Shown here piece after piece: positions 11,021-22,714 of a stretch of DNA of 64,000 bases. Numbering within the stretch: position 1 is the first letter of the stretch; the number at the start of each line of letters is the position of its first letter. The stretch spans positions 8,526,083 to 8,590,082 of the forward strand of contig NC_033630.1 in the NCBI RefSeq assembly GCF_001540865.1. The letters run 5' to 3'. The notes under the pieces are model-generated. The model searched no databases. It saw only the letters and a program-made list of their open reading frames with translations, and had not been told where the DNA came from. This stretch comes from Ananas comosus. Its lineage: Eukaryota; Streptophyta; Magnoliopsida; Poales; Bromeliaceae. The translations under genes were made by a program, and so were the position numbers.

Positions 11021-11262
11021 CTTGAAGCATCTTTTGGTGCCATAACAATTGCAATGGCTTCAGGCAACATTACCTAATCATATTTCAGCAGTAAGTGCAA
11101 ACTGCACGATAACAATAAGACCATAATAACTTAATTTAGATTAAAACATCAGTTTGAAGTGTATCATAGCAGAAGACGGATCTAGCTTTGAAATAACCTA
11201 CCTGGTAAGAATACTGTGTGGACATCAATTGATGACATGAAACATGACTGAGTAGGATGAAT
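11021..11262 (-). pseudogene. AMSH-like JAMM deubiquitinase fragment (two decayed exons), antisense in the COG4 intron
   Basis: Read on the minus strand, 11262-11202 gives IHPTQSCFMSSIDVHT and 11073-11021 gives VMLPEAIAIVMAPKDASR. These are adjacent stretches of the JAMM/MPN+ catalytic domain of plant AMSH-like ubiquitin thioesterases (family normally T-H-P-T-Q-[ST]-C-F-M-S-S-[VI]-D-[LV]-H-T-H-Y-S-Y-Q-V-M-L-P-E-A). Both pieces keep plant splice signals: TGCAG acceptor and CAG|GTAGGT donor for the first, TTAG acceptor and AAG|GTAAGA donor for the second, with 128 bp of intron between. The JAMM S-x-x-D segment is present. The first exon carries Thr to Ile at its start and an apparent 2-bp deletion after HT, which shifts the frame before YSYQ. 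No other AMSH exons were recognised nearby. It is a dead gene fragment. Confidence 0.72.
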
Positions 11263-12466
11263 CTGCACAGTGAAAAATAAACATTAGGTCAATTATGTGG
11301 TAACAATGTCTCTGTCTCTTTAAGGAACAAAATACGTATGCCGTTTCTCCAATGAGTTGATAGTTTAGAATTAAGATTTAATGTGTTAAAAACTAACAAA
11401 TGGAAAAGGTGTATCAAGGTACTTTGTATATCACTAGAACAATAGCAGGTGAGTTCTATGAAAAATAAATAAAAGGAGAGCAGTGACAAGGTAAAAATAT
11501 ACAAAATGCAGTAGAGATGTTGAGAACATTGACAACGTGTTGGAAAAGAATTGAATAGAAAGATAAATTGATACACAGATGTTATCAAAGTATATGTTGC
11601 TTGGGATAAGTAAAAAGAGTACAGAGTTGGCAAAATGCATTGTCAGATCATACCGGTTAGCCTTGTAAGTTCTCAATAGATCAATACTAGCAACGAAAAG
11701 AAAAGAGGCTCTGCAATTCACTGTGGATGCAGTAGTAAATTTCTCCTGGGATTTAGACACCCTGTATGTTGTCAATCTATGAGGAACCTGCTCAATAGAA
11801 ATTATAAACTATATGATTTTCCATGAACATAATGTGGATATGAGTTTTTCTAAAGATCCACTCCTGCAGGTGACACAAACATCAAAGCAACGAGAACGGG
11901 CGTAATGCAGCCCAAATAGGGGGTGTTTGAATGCACCCAGCTAAGTTTGTGTCCGGATCTATATTCAATTATGATATTTTGTTCATTTTAGGATTCAGGA
12001 CGAAGATGGTTTCCTCGCTATTATTTAAAATTTGTTCATTACATAGTTATTTATTTCACTAGGTGTTATCTCTAGATAATTATAGTTCTCTTACTTAGAG
12101 GATTGTTAGGCTCTCAATCTTCAAACTAGTTTCTCTGGTTTCATCGTACAAACGCTATTTTGGAACTGCAATCTAGAGTTTAAGCCCATCCGACTTTATC
12201 CCCTAAACTTTCGTGAGGTTCTCTCTCTCTTCCTTCCACCATGCACATTACCGAATGGTCAAAGTTAAAGCATACCCCACCATCAAACTGCCTGCTTGAG
12301 GTGCACAAGACCCAGACAGATATTTTTGCAGAAACCCCTCTTCCCGGTGTTTGCTATAAATGCCCTTTAATGGAAACCAATCAACTTCCTCCATTACGTA
12401 CAAGAGTCAAATCAAATGGAAGTCTACAAAATAGAGATCAGCATCCATAGTCGAACAGCAGCATCC

Positions 12467-12605
12467 TTTCAGTTTAGAGGGATATGTCAGTTACTTCCAA
12501 AAGTTAGGGATACGTCAGTTACTTCCAAAAGTTTGTGGGGATAGTCTTCAAGTTTAGAGGGATATATGAGTTACTTCCAAAAGTTGCAGGGATACACCAG
12601 TAATT
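12467..12605. repeat. Short imperfect tandem repeat in the COG4 intron
   Basis: Three imperfect copies of a unit of roughly 30-60 bp containing GTTACTTCCAAAAGTT and GGGATA occur in tandem (about 12480, 12510 and 12565). They probably derive from a degraded MITE or LTR. Nothing coding is visible. Confidence 0.5.
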
Positions 12606-12918
12606 GACACGCAAAGACATCCAAAATTCTATCATAGTAGAAGAGAAAAACAAGATGAAGCTTATACTGTCTAAGTTTATATCCTTGAAAAGTCATTTGT
12701 GACTCATGATTTCAGCAATTCAGATTGCAATAAACTCCTATTGATATTTGAAGGAAATTTGATTGAGAAACAATATGCGTAAGCAAATAGTAACTAATCA
12801 GCTTGATTGAACAGGAGCCCAGCCTAACACCTGATACGTTATTATTTGAGAGTCAACCAATCACCGAATCGTCAGGTGGAAAGGTTATGAGCATGTGTAA
12901 AGGCCAAAGTAATACTAG

Positions 12919-13823
12919 CTATGTTGTACAAATACCGATACGGAAATACGGATATGACACGATACGGATACGGTGATATGGCAATTCCTAAAAACTCTAG
13001 GATACGATACATGGGGTATACTTGAATAAAATATTACTTAAATATATTTAAATATATGTTAATTATATGTAACGATATATTGAGGACAATCATGATACGA
13101 TTATATTAAGTAATATATCCTGATATATATTAACTTGTATAATCGTTCTAGCTTTGTTCATCATAAAAGATAATCAATCGTATGAAATAATAATTCAAAA
13201 AGTATCAACCAACTATCATCTAACTTGATCAAATGATAACAATAGATATTTAGTTGCACAAACTAGATAATTAGCAATTCATCACATATGTCTATTCTGT
13301 TAAGTTCTATTATATTAAATATTACTAAAAGAAAATATGCTAACACTTTAATATAAGCAGAAAAAAAAATCATTCTCTATGGGTTGACAAATTAGATTGG
13401 CTTTATTGATAAGTTCTAGGTTGACAAATTAGATAAAAGAAAGTAAAAGCTAAGTTGTAAACAACTGAACCATAACTTTAAACTGTGGAGATACAGCGAG
13501 AAAGAGTGCCTTCAACCATCCAAGAGCAAAAATAAAGAAGAAATAACAAATTGAAGAGAGATTAGCATTTTTCTCACTCTTTTCCTTATTATCGATGGGT
13601 TAGGATGTGGGCTTTCCAAAAAATTGAGTTCCGATCATTTTAAACCAAAAAAGAGCCCGAACGTATCCCCCCTGATATCTGAGCCACATCTGATATTTCT
13701 TTTTTGTTTTTGAAAATGTCAAATACTTTATTCCCATATCAGACATGTATCAGGCGTGTATCGGGCACGTATCAGTATTCGATACGGAAGCGGCGTGAAA
13801 TTTGAAGTATCCATGCTTCATAG
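12919..13823. mobile_element. Non-autonomous hAT-like element rich in GATACGG motifs
   Basis: The 905-bp segment runs from CTATGTTGTACAAATACC to ...CATGCTTCATAG, giving imperfect terminal inverted repeats. It is flanked by 8-bp near-identical sequences AATACTAG (12911-12918) and AATAATAG (13824-13831), which I read as a slightly diverged hAT-type target duplication. Both subterminal regions repeat GATACGGATACG-like words in opposite orientation (about 12945-12985 and 13735-13785). The centre is AT-rich without coding potential. Confidence 0.7.
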
Positions 13824-14786
13824 AATAATAGTAATATATGACCACATTGAAAGGTTTGAGAACATATCCACAAAGCCAAACTTATGTTAGAAAAGGCTGA
13901 AAGCACTATATTAGCAATTCACTAAAATCTGTAGGTCAAAGTCAACACTTACGCACAAAACACTTTCACAACACATCTTCCATGGAGGAGAAAGAGATGC
14001 AAGAAGAAATGGGCCACCTCACTAATGTTTATAAATCAATATGGCAATAACCTAAGACTTAGCATAAACAATTTGCATGCACATTGCTATAACTACGGGA
14101 GACCAAAACTAAACTATAAATTCTAGTACTCGTGTCAAATTTCCATATACATGAGTTTCTAGTACTGGTATCCCAACCGTCTTTTTAGAATCCTTAAAGA
14201 TTGTATAAACTTCATAGAACAGTGTTGAAAACATGATGGGATTGCTAACTAGATAGCTATTTCATGGTGCTTCATTTGAAGTTTTAATATGTTTTGATAC
14301 ATTTCGTGCTATGTCTACGTCTAATTCTTCTCAAAACCATATGTTTTATATATTCAAAGGGGTTCTATCTTTGCATGATAATTTGATACGTGCATGCTGC
14401 ATTACTGCATATTGAAATATCTACAATGGGTGCTCACTGCATACTGAAATATTTGCAATGAGTGTTAGGTATCTTTTCTTGGTTCTTCATGTGGTAAATG
14501 CAAATTTATACTAGTTAGGTTTGTGTTGTTGGTTAATTGCAATGCTATGTACGTTTTAAGTACATATATTTGCATTAGTGTGATTGCTTTTCTTGTATTA
14601 AATAGCAGTGTTCTATAAAGAAAAATGTGTTTGCTAGTTTGGCAGAAAGAACAAAACTAAGAAAGTTCATCCATAAGTGTCACTAACTGTGTAGAATTTG
14701 AGGAAAAACAACTGTAAAAGACTTGGTGCCAAATGTCGCTTACCAAATGTCTATAGCTAAAGAAGGCTTCCAACAATCATCATCCT

Positions 14787-15198
14787 TAGGGTTGTAATCT
14801 GGGCCGGGGTGGCACGACCCAGATTTTTCGCACCGAAACGGGCCACAAGGTGCGCCGCCTGGTGCGGATTCAAATCTGGCCGAGCCAGGACGGACAACCT
14901 TTCTTTGGACTTTACCACAACACTGCCCATGACATGAACCGAGCTAGGCCATGCCGGGCCACGGGCTGATCCGTCTTACTATATATTTTATGTTTTATTG
15001 TTTAAGTTTATATAGTTTTTTAATGAAATAAATAAGTTTCAGATGACTTTTGGCGTGCATTTGGATGCATGCCGGGCTGTGCCGGGCCACAGACCAAGAG
15101 TCTGCGGCCCAGCATGGTCTGCACCCATTGTACGGGCCGTGATGGGCCAGGCTGCGGGCTGACAGCCATGCCGGGCCCGGGCCCCTTTGACACCGCTA
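14787..15198. mobile_element. Non-autonomous hAT element, TSD ATCATCCT, GGGCC-rich ends
   Basis: The 412-bp element is flanked by a perfect 8-bp duplication ATCATCCT (14779-14786 and 15199-15206). Its ends are TAGGGTTGTAA and, reverse-complemented, TAGCGGTGTCAAA. Subterminal regions are dense in GGGCCG/CGGGCC words. There is no transposase frame. It lies 215 bp before the COG4 exon 2 acceptor. Confidence 0.82.
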
Positions 15199-15413
15199 AT
15201 CATCCTTCCTATCTCTTGTATAAGGAATACTTACAAAGTAAAGTAGCATGAAAACTATGGAGTTGGTTAAAATGTCCAAGCTGAGACAGCTTGGAAACTA
15301 ATGCAAATGGAACATTTTGTGGCTTTTCGACACCGAACTGAGTGGATTTCTGTTTCTCCCCTTTTTTTCTGTACTCTTTTGGTTCCTACCTATTGATCAT
15401 GTTTGCTCTTCAG

Positions 15414-16043
15414 GCATTTCCTGCACTGGCCGACAGGGAGAAGGTGAAGTCCTGCCTATCCGAGCTCGCTGAAATCAGCAACACCTTTAAGAAGATCCTG
15501 AATGCCGGAATGGAGCAGCTTGTTGCGACGGTGACCCCCCGCATTCGTCCCATCCTGGACACTGTCGCTACGATCAGCTACGAGCTCAATGATGGTGAGT
15601 ACGGGGAGAACGAGGTCAATGACCCGTGGGTTCAGAAGCTCCTACTCGCAGTTGAGTCCAACATGGCATGGCTACAGCCCACCATGACCTCAAACATTTA
15701 TGACTCCTTCGTGCATCTTGTCATCGACTTCATTGTGAAGCGGCTGGAGGTCATCATGATGCAGAAGCGGTTCAGCCAGCTTGGCGGGCTCCAACTTGAC
15801 AAGGAAGTCAGGGCTCTGATCAACCACTTCTCCGAAATGTCTCAGCGTCCGGTTAGGGACAAGTTCTCACGCCTCTCACAGATATCGACGATTCTCAACT
15901 TTGAGAGGGTGTCAGAGATTTTGGATTTTTGGGGGGAGAATGCGGGGCATTTGACATGGCTTCTCACTCCGGCTGAAGTGAGAAGGGTTTTGGGCCTTAG
16001 GATCGATTTTAGACCTGAAGCAATTGCTGCTCTTAGACTCTGA
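15414..16043 (+). CDS. COG4: Conserved oligomeric Golgi complex subunit 4, exon 2 (C-terminal)
   Basis: Second and last exon of COG4. The acceptor is CTCTTCAG|GC after a pyrimidine-rich tract, and the junction is phase 0, so the sequence reads ...EEQCTE then AFPALADREKVKSCLSELAE. This exon encodes the conserved C-terminal COG4 helical bundle and ends in the family's typical tail (LTPAEVRRVLGLRIDF followed by RPEAIAALRL) and a TGA stop at 16041-16043. The frame is open and conserved, so the gene is probably functional despite the 6-kb intron. The open frame upstream to 15342 is intronic. An alternative model with a further exon was considered, but the exon 1 to exon 2 homology is continuous, so none is needed. 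Confidence 0.93.
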   Translation, partial: AFPALADREKVKSCLSELAEISNTFKKILNAGMEQLVATVTPRIRPILDTVATISYELNDGEYGENEVNDPWVQKLLLAVESNMAWLQPTMTSNIYDSFVHLVIDFIVKRLEVIMMQKRFSQLGGLQLDKEVRALINHFSEMSQRPVRDKFSRLSQISTILNFERVSEILDFWGENAGHLTWLLTPAEVRRVLGLRIDFRPEAIAALRL

Positions 16044-16250
16044 GCTAATAGTTGCTTTTCTCTTTGCATATCACTATGATATTCTTTCCAGATTTGGCTT
16101 TATTTTTTGGTTGTAAACTTATCGTTTTGTGAGTGATGCATTACATTCAGCTTTATGTATACATAATAAGCAGGATGAATAGAAAAAAAAGGGGACAACA
16201 TGCTGAGGGCGAAACTGTTTTCAACTCATCATGGATTTCATCATTTATAG
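16044..16250 (+). other. COG4 3'UTR / polyadenylation region
   Basis: Sequence after the COG4 stop is T-rich, with TTGTAAA and a near-consensus AATAAG signal (about 16164), followed by an A-run near 16180. This fits a short plant 3'UTR. The exact cleavage site cannot be read from sequence. Confidence 0.5.
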
Positions 16251-16650
16251 TGAGACAATTGGCTTGAATTTAGCCTTCGCGGCTTTATTCATTAGTGGGC
16301 CCTAGAGGTGGACCTAATTTTGTAAAAATCTAAAATCTTTAGCTATTATATGACTGTTTTATTTTTCTTTCCGGGAAAATGCAGGGTAACTCCTGTAGAA
16401 TGCTTTTCTTTCTGTCTCTCTGTTTTTCTCTTTATGGTTTTTCTGGTAAATTGTTAAATACTGTATGAGGTTGTGTAACATCCCAAAACCTCAAGCTCTC
16501 AAGGTTGCCTAGCTTATGAAATGAATCTTTTCGAGAAGTAGCGCTGAATTGCGTAACTACTGTTCGGACATGCAATAAAACAGCATACAGATAAATTGCA
16601 GGTCTTATAAATTTAACATGCATGTTCAAGATAATCATACTCAAATCAAA

Positions 16651-16865
16651 GGGACCGTCAAGTCGTTAAACTAAGCAAATCAATTTGACCGCCAAATCAT
16701 TAAACTAAGTAAATTTAAATTCAAACTTAGCTTGAATTGACCATCAAGTTGTTAAATTGTGTGGACCAAATTCAAACTCAATTCGACTGCCAAGTCGTTA
16801 AACTGAGTGAATTACATTCAACCTCAATTTATTTTCGACCGCCAAGTTTATAAACTGAGTGTTTT
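16651..16865. repeat. Imperfect tandem repeat (CAAGTCGTTAAACTGAGT units)
   Basis: Four to five copies of a unit of about 45-60 bp containing GACCGCCAAGTCGTTAAACT followed by AT-rich filler (about 16655, 16690, 16740, 16785 and 16840). It lies close to the LTR start, where retroelement enhancer repeats are common. Confidence 0.75.
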
Positions 16866-17269
16866 AGTTTAGAAAATTCATGTACAGTGGACGTATGCCC
16901 CTGATTAAGTCATGTATACAGCAAATCATATTAATAAAATTTTATTTTTATACTCTCATCTCTTTTATTATCAGCATTCACGTTCGATCTCTTAATTGAG
17001 GGTTACTTAACACTGTCAGTATAGGGTAATTAACATTAAATTTTTTAGTCTTGCTAGAAGCCACGAACTGACAATCCTGATTTCAAAATAAAATTTATAT
17101 AAATCTAATATGTACCATGAATGACCTTTCGTTGGAGACAAAGAGAGTGGCGGGGCCGGTTCATTCGTGGCGGTAAACAAAATGGCACCCCCGGTAGGAC
17201 ATGGCTTTACCCTCTATCTTTGAGACCTAATTAATAAATCCCGATAAAAAACCAATATATATGCATGTA

Positions 17270-17547
17270 TATGGGGTAAATAGTATTGTTACCCTCTGAA
17301 CTTTTGGCGAAGTTTCATTTTATCCCTCGAACTCCTAAAATGGACATCTAACACCCTAAACTCTAATATTTCATTCATGTTACCTCTTCCGTCAGTTTTC
17401 TGTAAAGCTCCGTTAACCAAATACTGACGAAAGAGGTAAAACGAATGAAATATAAGAGTTTAGGGTGTTAAATGCCTATTTTAAGAGTTTGGGGGTTAAG
17501 TGGAACTCGCCAAAAGTTCAGGAGGTAACAGTGCAATTTACCCTATA
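17270..17547. mobile_element. Fold-back MITE (about 278 bp)
   Basis: Near-perfect long inverted repeats: TATGGGGTAAATAGTATTGT at the left and, reverse-complemented, TATAGGGTAAATTGCACTGT at the right. Complementarity runs over more than 100 bp of each arm. TA lies at both junctions, compatible with TA target duplication. It contains no coding sequence. Confidence 0.8.
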
Positions 17548-18427
17548 GGACTCCTGACTATAAATTATTTTATTATAATATGTTACTTATGGATTAACTA
17601 CTAACCCTTAAATTAGTGATCATGCTTGATTTTGAATTTATATATATTTTTTATCCTAAAATAAATCATACCATAATTTATCCTACATTTTATTGTAATA
17701 AAATAAAAACGAAATAAATGAATTAGAGTGGCTTAAAGATAAGAAAAGTGCAATACTAACTACCTACGATGCTCGAACACTCTACTGTCCTGTTGTACTC
17801 GCTAATATTGTTGATTTACAATAGTTGTCATCACTCAGATACAGAGATTTTAATTCTCAATTAATTTTCTGTAGTATTCGTTTGTCCCTTTTATATTTAG
17901 AAGCATTGTTTATATTTTTTTGGATAAAATCAAAAATTTTAAAAAGGCATCTAGAGGTTCCTAGGGCTATGAGAATGTATGATGAACTCATTTGCTAAAG
18001 ATATTATCATAAAAAAATAATTTCTACAAAAATAGACAAAATGCCGTAAAATTCACAATTGAAGTAGATCTGAGCAAATGAGAAGTTCCAAATCATGTAG
18101 AATGTTGCAAAACCATGATGAAACACATTTAGAACAGATTTTGAAAGAAAAGTTTCAGTTTAATTGAGTTATATCTAAAAAATTTTCTACCAAAATACCT
18201 AAAAATAGTTATTTCTAAGTTTTCATATGAAGCACAAGAGAGAAATATGAAATTATAGCATACTGTACTTCAGTATACTAAACTGAACTTTAGTCAATTA
18301 GATAAAGTCCAGTGGGGAGTATATTAGACTTGCTTAAAATTGAGTTCAAAGAATGTCCGAACGATTGTATACAAGTTATTACTCTAAAAAGCGAAAATGA
18401 AATTTTTGGAAGAAGTAAGTCGAGCTA

Positions 18428-18650
18428 GGGGGACCTTCAGGTTCCGAACCCTAACTTGAGGTTTTGGACCTTGAAACAGCCCCAACGTTTCACTGTCCGG
18501 ACCCTGGCCGAGGTTCTAGACCTTGGTCACGAAATCTGATGGAACCACGGGTTCCGGACCCTAGGAGCGAGGTCCGGACCCTGCCTGCGCAACACAGCAA
18601 TCAAGTATGAGTTTCGGACCCTGACTATAAGGTCCAGACCCTCAACCCGC
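18428..18650. repeat. Repeated CCGGACCCT words in the LTR
   Basis: GGTTCCGGACCCTAG- and GGTCCGGACCCTG-like words recur at least eight times in about 220 bp in irregular spacing, with diverged copies (GGTTCTAGACCTTG, GGTCCAGACCCT). It is likely an ancient short tandem repeat in the LTR. Confidence 0.55.
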
Positions 18651-20737
18651 AGATTGCCCAGTGTAATGGCATTTTCGTAATTTTGAAATGGGGGACTTAC
18701 TAGAAGAGGAACTCTTCCTTCTGGTCTTGTTACACATACTCTTCCTCACTACCACACTCTTTCCCTCTCTCTCTCTCTAGAAGATCCCTCTAACCTTGGA
18801 AAAGATCAAGGTTTTGATCTAGGGAAAAGCTTTTGAGTGGCCTAGCTAGCTTCTTGGAGCAAGAAAAAGTTCGGGAGCTCGGACTAGAGATGAGTTCTTG
18901 GAGATTTGGGTTAGGGTTTCGTATTTTGGCTTTATTTTGGGATTTTGTAAACCTTAGATGAATCTAGGCTATAAATAGTGGAGATTCACAAAAGTATTTG
19001 GGGTTTTGTCCTAAATTTGGAAAACTCTAGGTTGAAAGAGGGCTTTTGCCCTAGAAGGGTTTAAAAAAATTCTTTAACGCTTACAAACTCTAATTAAAGG
19101 GGAGAAAATCAAGTGGGACAACTCGATTTCATAAAATAAAATTATTTGAATAGTTGAAATGGATAACGAATTGATCTCTTGTTTAGGGCAAGAAGAGCTT
19201 GGTAGCAAGCTTGGAGATCCAAGGAGTTAGGCCCAATTGCAAGTAACTACAAGCAATTGGAAGTGCTTTGAGGTGGGTTAGTGTTTGACCAAAGTGATTA
19301 GGTCTCCTCCATGCCTAATAAGAATAGTATGTTAAAATGCATGTGTTGCATATAATGTATGAAATTATGTATAAATCTAGCTTCTTATTACATAGTTAAA
19401 GGCATGCATGCATGGTAAATGTATATGTGCATAATGTTATTGTATCATGAATCGTGATTGAGTGCACGCATGTGGCATTATCCCTGTGTATTGGACTTAG
19501 TGCATGAGAACTTATCTTGAACCTAGAAATCTAAGTACCTTGGACATAGGTGGTGCATATAGTGGGGTAGGGTACGCACAAGGACATGGGACTTGAACTT
19601 AGAATGGTGAGATTGTAGGTTTATGAGACTAACTTCGAGACCATGAGTAAATGAATTCTGGAACTCCTAAATTACCCAAGGTTTGGGTGGACAAAATGCC
19701 ACCTAGAACCACGACAGGATGGTAGTGCTCCGCTACAATCGACAGGATGGTGGTGCTCCACCAACAAATGACGCAATGTTATGAGATGTGATCATGTGGC
19801 CAGGGGTGAGTGATAATATCGCCGCGTAATGCCGTGAGGATGGCGTAGCTCCGCTAACAATTGACTTGGGATCAAGTTGGGCCTAGATGATAGGATAATG
19901 AAGGGCTAAGTAGAGAGTGTGTTATGCTTACTAGGAGACTTCATTATCATTCACGAATGAATAATCATGCAATTATTGCATAGTTATATATATGTGTTGG
20001 ACTAATCCAATTTTTGTGTTCTCTGTTGGACTTGATGGGCCGAGTTTTTCGCTTGGATAGCCGTATCCATTAGAAGCTATGTTTGTAGTTCTCACCCCTA
20101 TGTTTTGTAGGTCCATCCACGGGGGTAGCAGTGGAGCGTGGAAGGGGCGTTGCAGAGTAGATAGCGTCCTTTGATCCTTTCTTCGTGATAAGATAGTTTT
20201 TAGTTGGGCCCCATTTTGGATTATATGTATTAAGTGGGAAATTTAATATAATTTTGGAAAATTGAAAATATCGTAATTGAATGGTTTAAATCTGTAATAA
20301 AATGTAGTATTCTACTTGTTGGTACTTTTCTTATACATACATGTATCCAATTCCTGTTTGGAATGCTTGATCTATATGTTTGTGACGGCTTGCGTGGGTA
20401 GAGAAAATTCTATCCGTTTGGCGGGTCTGGTGCACGTGTCCGGTGTATGTTTCTGCTGTGGCTCGGAGCGTGATAGAAATACTCACTTGAAACGCGAAGA
20501 AAACTTGCAATCCTAGGTAGAGAGAGCAACTCAAGATAAGAATTTTGGAACAATTGGAGAGGCAAAGAAAAAATTAAAATAGTACCCTACTTTTATTACT
20601 TTTAGCAAAGAGACCGAACCTTATAGCAGGGTCCAGAATCCGTACCAAAATTTTTTTTTAAAAAATAAATATGTGAAAAATATCACAAGAATTGTGAGTA
20701 CATAAGCACCATGACTTTAAACCAAATTCCTCATTCT

Positions 20738-20821
20738 ACATCAATTTTATAAAATTACTATAAATATATCAAAAATTTCACATCAATTTTATAAAATTAC
20801 TATAAATATATCAAAAATTTC
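20738..20821. repeat. Perfect 42-bp tandem duplication
   Basis: 20738-20779 is repeated exactly at 20780-20821 (unit starts ACATCAATTTTATAAAATTA). The region 20476-21382 around it is AT-rich and otherwise holds nothing I can name. Confidence 0.9.
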
Positions 20822-21382
20822 AAGTTTGTTTTGAGAGAATCTATAGAAATTCTTTAGACTTAAATTCGTTAATTTCAACACATCAAATATGATTTAAAGT
20901 ATACTGAAACTATCAAATCATTATGCTTTTGAAAAAATATTGAATAGCAAAGTCATAAAAACTGAAAGACTCGAAATAAAACATCCAAATAGAATAATGC
21001 ACCAAAACATTCGGAGAGTGGCTCTTTGAACATTTTTTTACTATTTCACCTTATTACTACCAGGAGAGTGGCTCCATAAGCATCTTTCATTTATATATAA
21101 TTTTTATTATTATCTCCATTGCATCCACAATTTTATAGTCATTTTTCATATTCAACTCTCCTTTTTTATTATATACACACACTTAATCATATGGTAGGTA
21201 CACACTGCTCGGACGACCAACGTAGTAGCTCTTTTCATCATATGGTGGTACTTTTCACACTCATTTTTAGAGATATAACTCTTTTCACATTTTTTTTAAG
21301 TCTTTAAAAACTTGGAAAGCTAGTTCCCCCTAAAAATGTGCTACCTTCAATTCGAAAGATTGTTGAGTATCTAATCAATAAT

Positions 21383-21893
21383 CACTACAACAGAATTAGG
21401 TTATAAGGACACATGTTTGGGACACTTTTGTGTAAGTGTCCTATTTATACCAAAATTTTAAAAAAATCTACTAATGCCTAAATATAAAACACAATCCAAA
21501 CAAAAATAAAATGTTACTCTACTCAACCCACCCCATCCAACCCATTTAGCCCAATTACAAATAGAAAATAAAAAGAAAAGAAAAATCGATTACCATCTCT
21601 CATTCTCCCTTTACTTAATCCACTGAAATCCTAGACGAAAATCCCTTTCCTCTCCTTCTCCGCCACCACAGCCAACAAGGTAGAGTTTCGGCGGTTGCTA
21701 ATGCTTAAATAAGTGTTGATAAATTAGCAGCAGTTTTTTTAGGCTATACTGACACTCTTTAACTGTCACTATATACCTAGCGACCTCACATATAGCAACA
21801 CTTTTTAAAAGTATCGGTAATTTAGTCAGGAGTACTTTTTTTGACTTGTACCCACATTTAAAAGTGTTGCTATACACCATTTTTGTTGTAGTG
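21383..21893. mobile_element. CACTA-type MITE, copy A
   Basis: Termini are CACTACAACAGAATTAGG and ...TTTTTGTTGTAGTG, i.e. CACTACAA inverted repeats of the En/Spm (CACTA) superfamily. They are flanked by the 3-bp duplication AAT (21380-21382 and 21894-21896). Inner GTGTCC/GGACAC words are repeated in inverted orientation. There is no transposase. A second copy lies at 36727-37242. Confidence 0.85.
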
Positions 21894-22296
21894 AATGAAA
21901 TCGTCATTCATACTTTTGTCAACAATCAAACATGATAGTAACAGTATCTAAAGTTCATGATAAGAGGTGCTATTTATAACAAATGTAAGCAAATAGAATT
22001 TGAATAAATGGTAATCTCAAAAAGCATGACATATAGTAATATAAAAATAGTAATCAAACAAAGTAGGTGTGTCATCAAACAATTAAAGTCATTTCAAGTG
22101 CTTCTCATGCTTATTAATGTTGCTAGAATTAAGACAAAAACCATCAAAAGTGTCAATAAAAAATGAAATAAATCATGATAATATACATTAAAAACCAATT
22201 CATATATTACTACGGCCCAATAACTCTTCTAGATGGATGGATTCATTCCAATTGCCTTTCGTAAGTGTAGAAAATGTTTTTAATCTAAAGGCTTAG

Positions 22297-22518
22297 TTAA
22301 AATGTCTGCTTGTTGATTATCAGTTGAAATATAATTAGGTTGGAGCGTGTTTGATTCAACCAAATCTCGTAAAAATGATATATCAATTCAATGTGTTTTG
22401 TATGAGAATGCAAAACAGGACTTTTAGGAATATTTATCGCATTGGTGTTGTCACAAAGAATTTTTACCGAGCTGGAGGAAGTTGGAAAGGCGCTCAAATA
22501 GGTTATCATCTGAATCAA
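22297..22518 (-). pseudogene. Ty1/copia RNase H C-terminal remnant
   Basis: The minus-strand frame contains VKILCDNTNAINIPKSPVLH followed by SHTKHIELIYHF, the conserved end of copia RNase H (CDN..A..I.KNP..H.RTKHI). It then degenerates (DNQQADILTK-like residues persist in the next 60 bp). It is the same strand as the gag remnant starting 200 bp away. Protease, integrase and RT are missing between them. Confidence 0.85.
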
Positions 22519-22714
22519 TTGCGGTTCCCCCTAAGTTGAAGCCCTTCATTAAATAATTTCTTAATTTTTTTTCAAACCATGCTCATGGGACTTTGGATGA
22601 TTTTGAGTAATTAGATCTAGGAAGTTCCTGTAGAAGAAGTTATGCAATGCAAAAGATAAAACAAATTCATGCGATGGACCTATATTATGATCTAGTTTGT
22701 CTAAAGCTAATTGG

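Larger units (their letters stand above)
9363..15413 (+). other. COG4 intron 1 (6051 bp) loaded with nested repeats
   Basis: GT (GTAAGT) at 9363 and CAG at 15411-15413 bound the single COG4 intron. It contains, in order: a hAT element (9512-10829) with a nested TA-flanked MITE, two antisense AMSH-like pseudo-exons (11021-11262), a short tandem repeat (about 12467-12605), a second hAT-like element (12919-13823) and a third (14787-15198). These account for roughly half the intron. Stretches 11263-12466, 12606-12918 and 13824-14786 show no gene or element I can name. They are AT-rich, and the plus and minus open frames in them are not conserved. Confidence 0.9.
16474..20475 (+). repeat. Putative long solo LTR (about 4.0 kb)
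   Basis: Begins TGTAACATCCCAAAACC and ends ...GGAGCGTGATA, close to the TGT...GTGACA form of other LTRs here. Near its right end, GTTCTCACCCC and AGTAGATAGCGTCC (about 20088-20170) match the 3' parts of the plus-oriented LTR fragments at 37720-37805 and, more loosely, 59740-59830. CT-rich stretches and poorly coding sequence fit an LTR. It has tandem repeats near its start and a nested MITE. No target duplication or second LTR was found, so the solo status is inferred. Confidence 0.5.

Noticed and set aside
11289..11775. Minus ORFs next to the AMSH exons as further AMSH exons
   Set aside because: Their peptides do not match any part of AMSH that I know; left unassigned.
12241..12450. 69-codon plus ORF in the COG4 intron
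   Set aside because: Isolated, no motif, no exon-like splice sites that keep the COG4 frame; COG4 homology is continuous without it.
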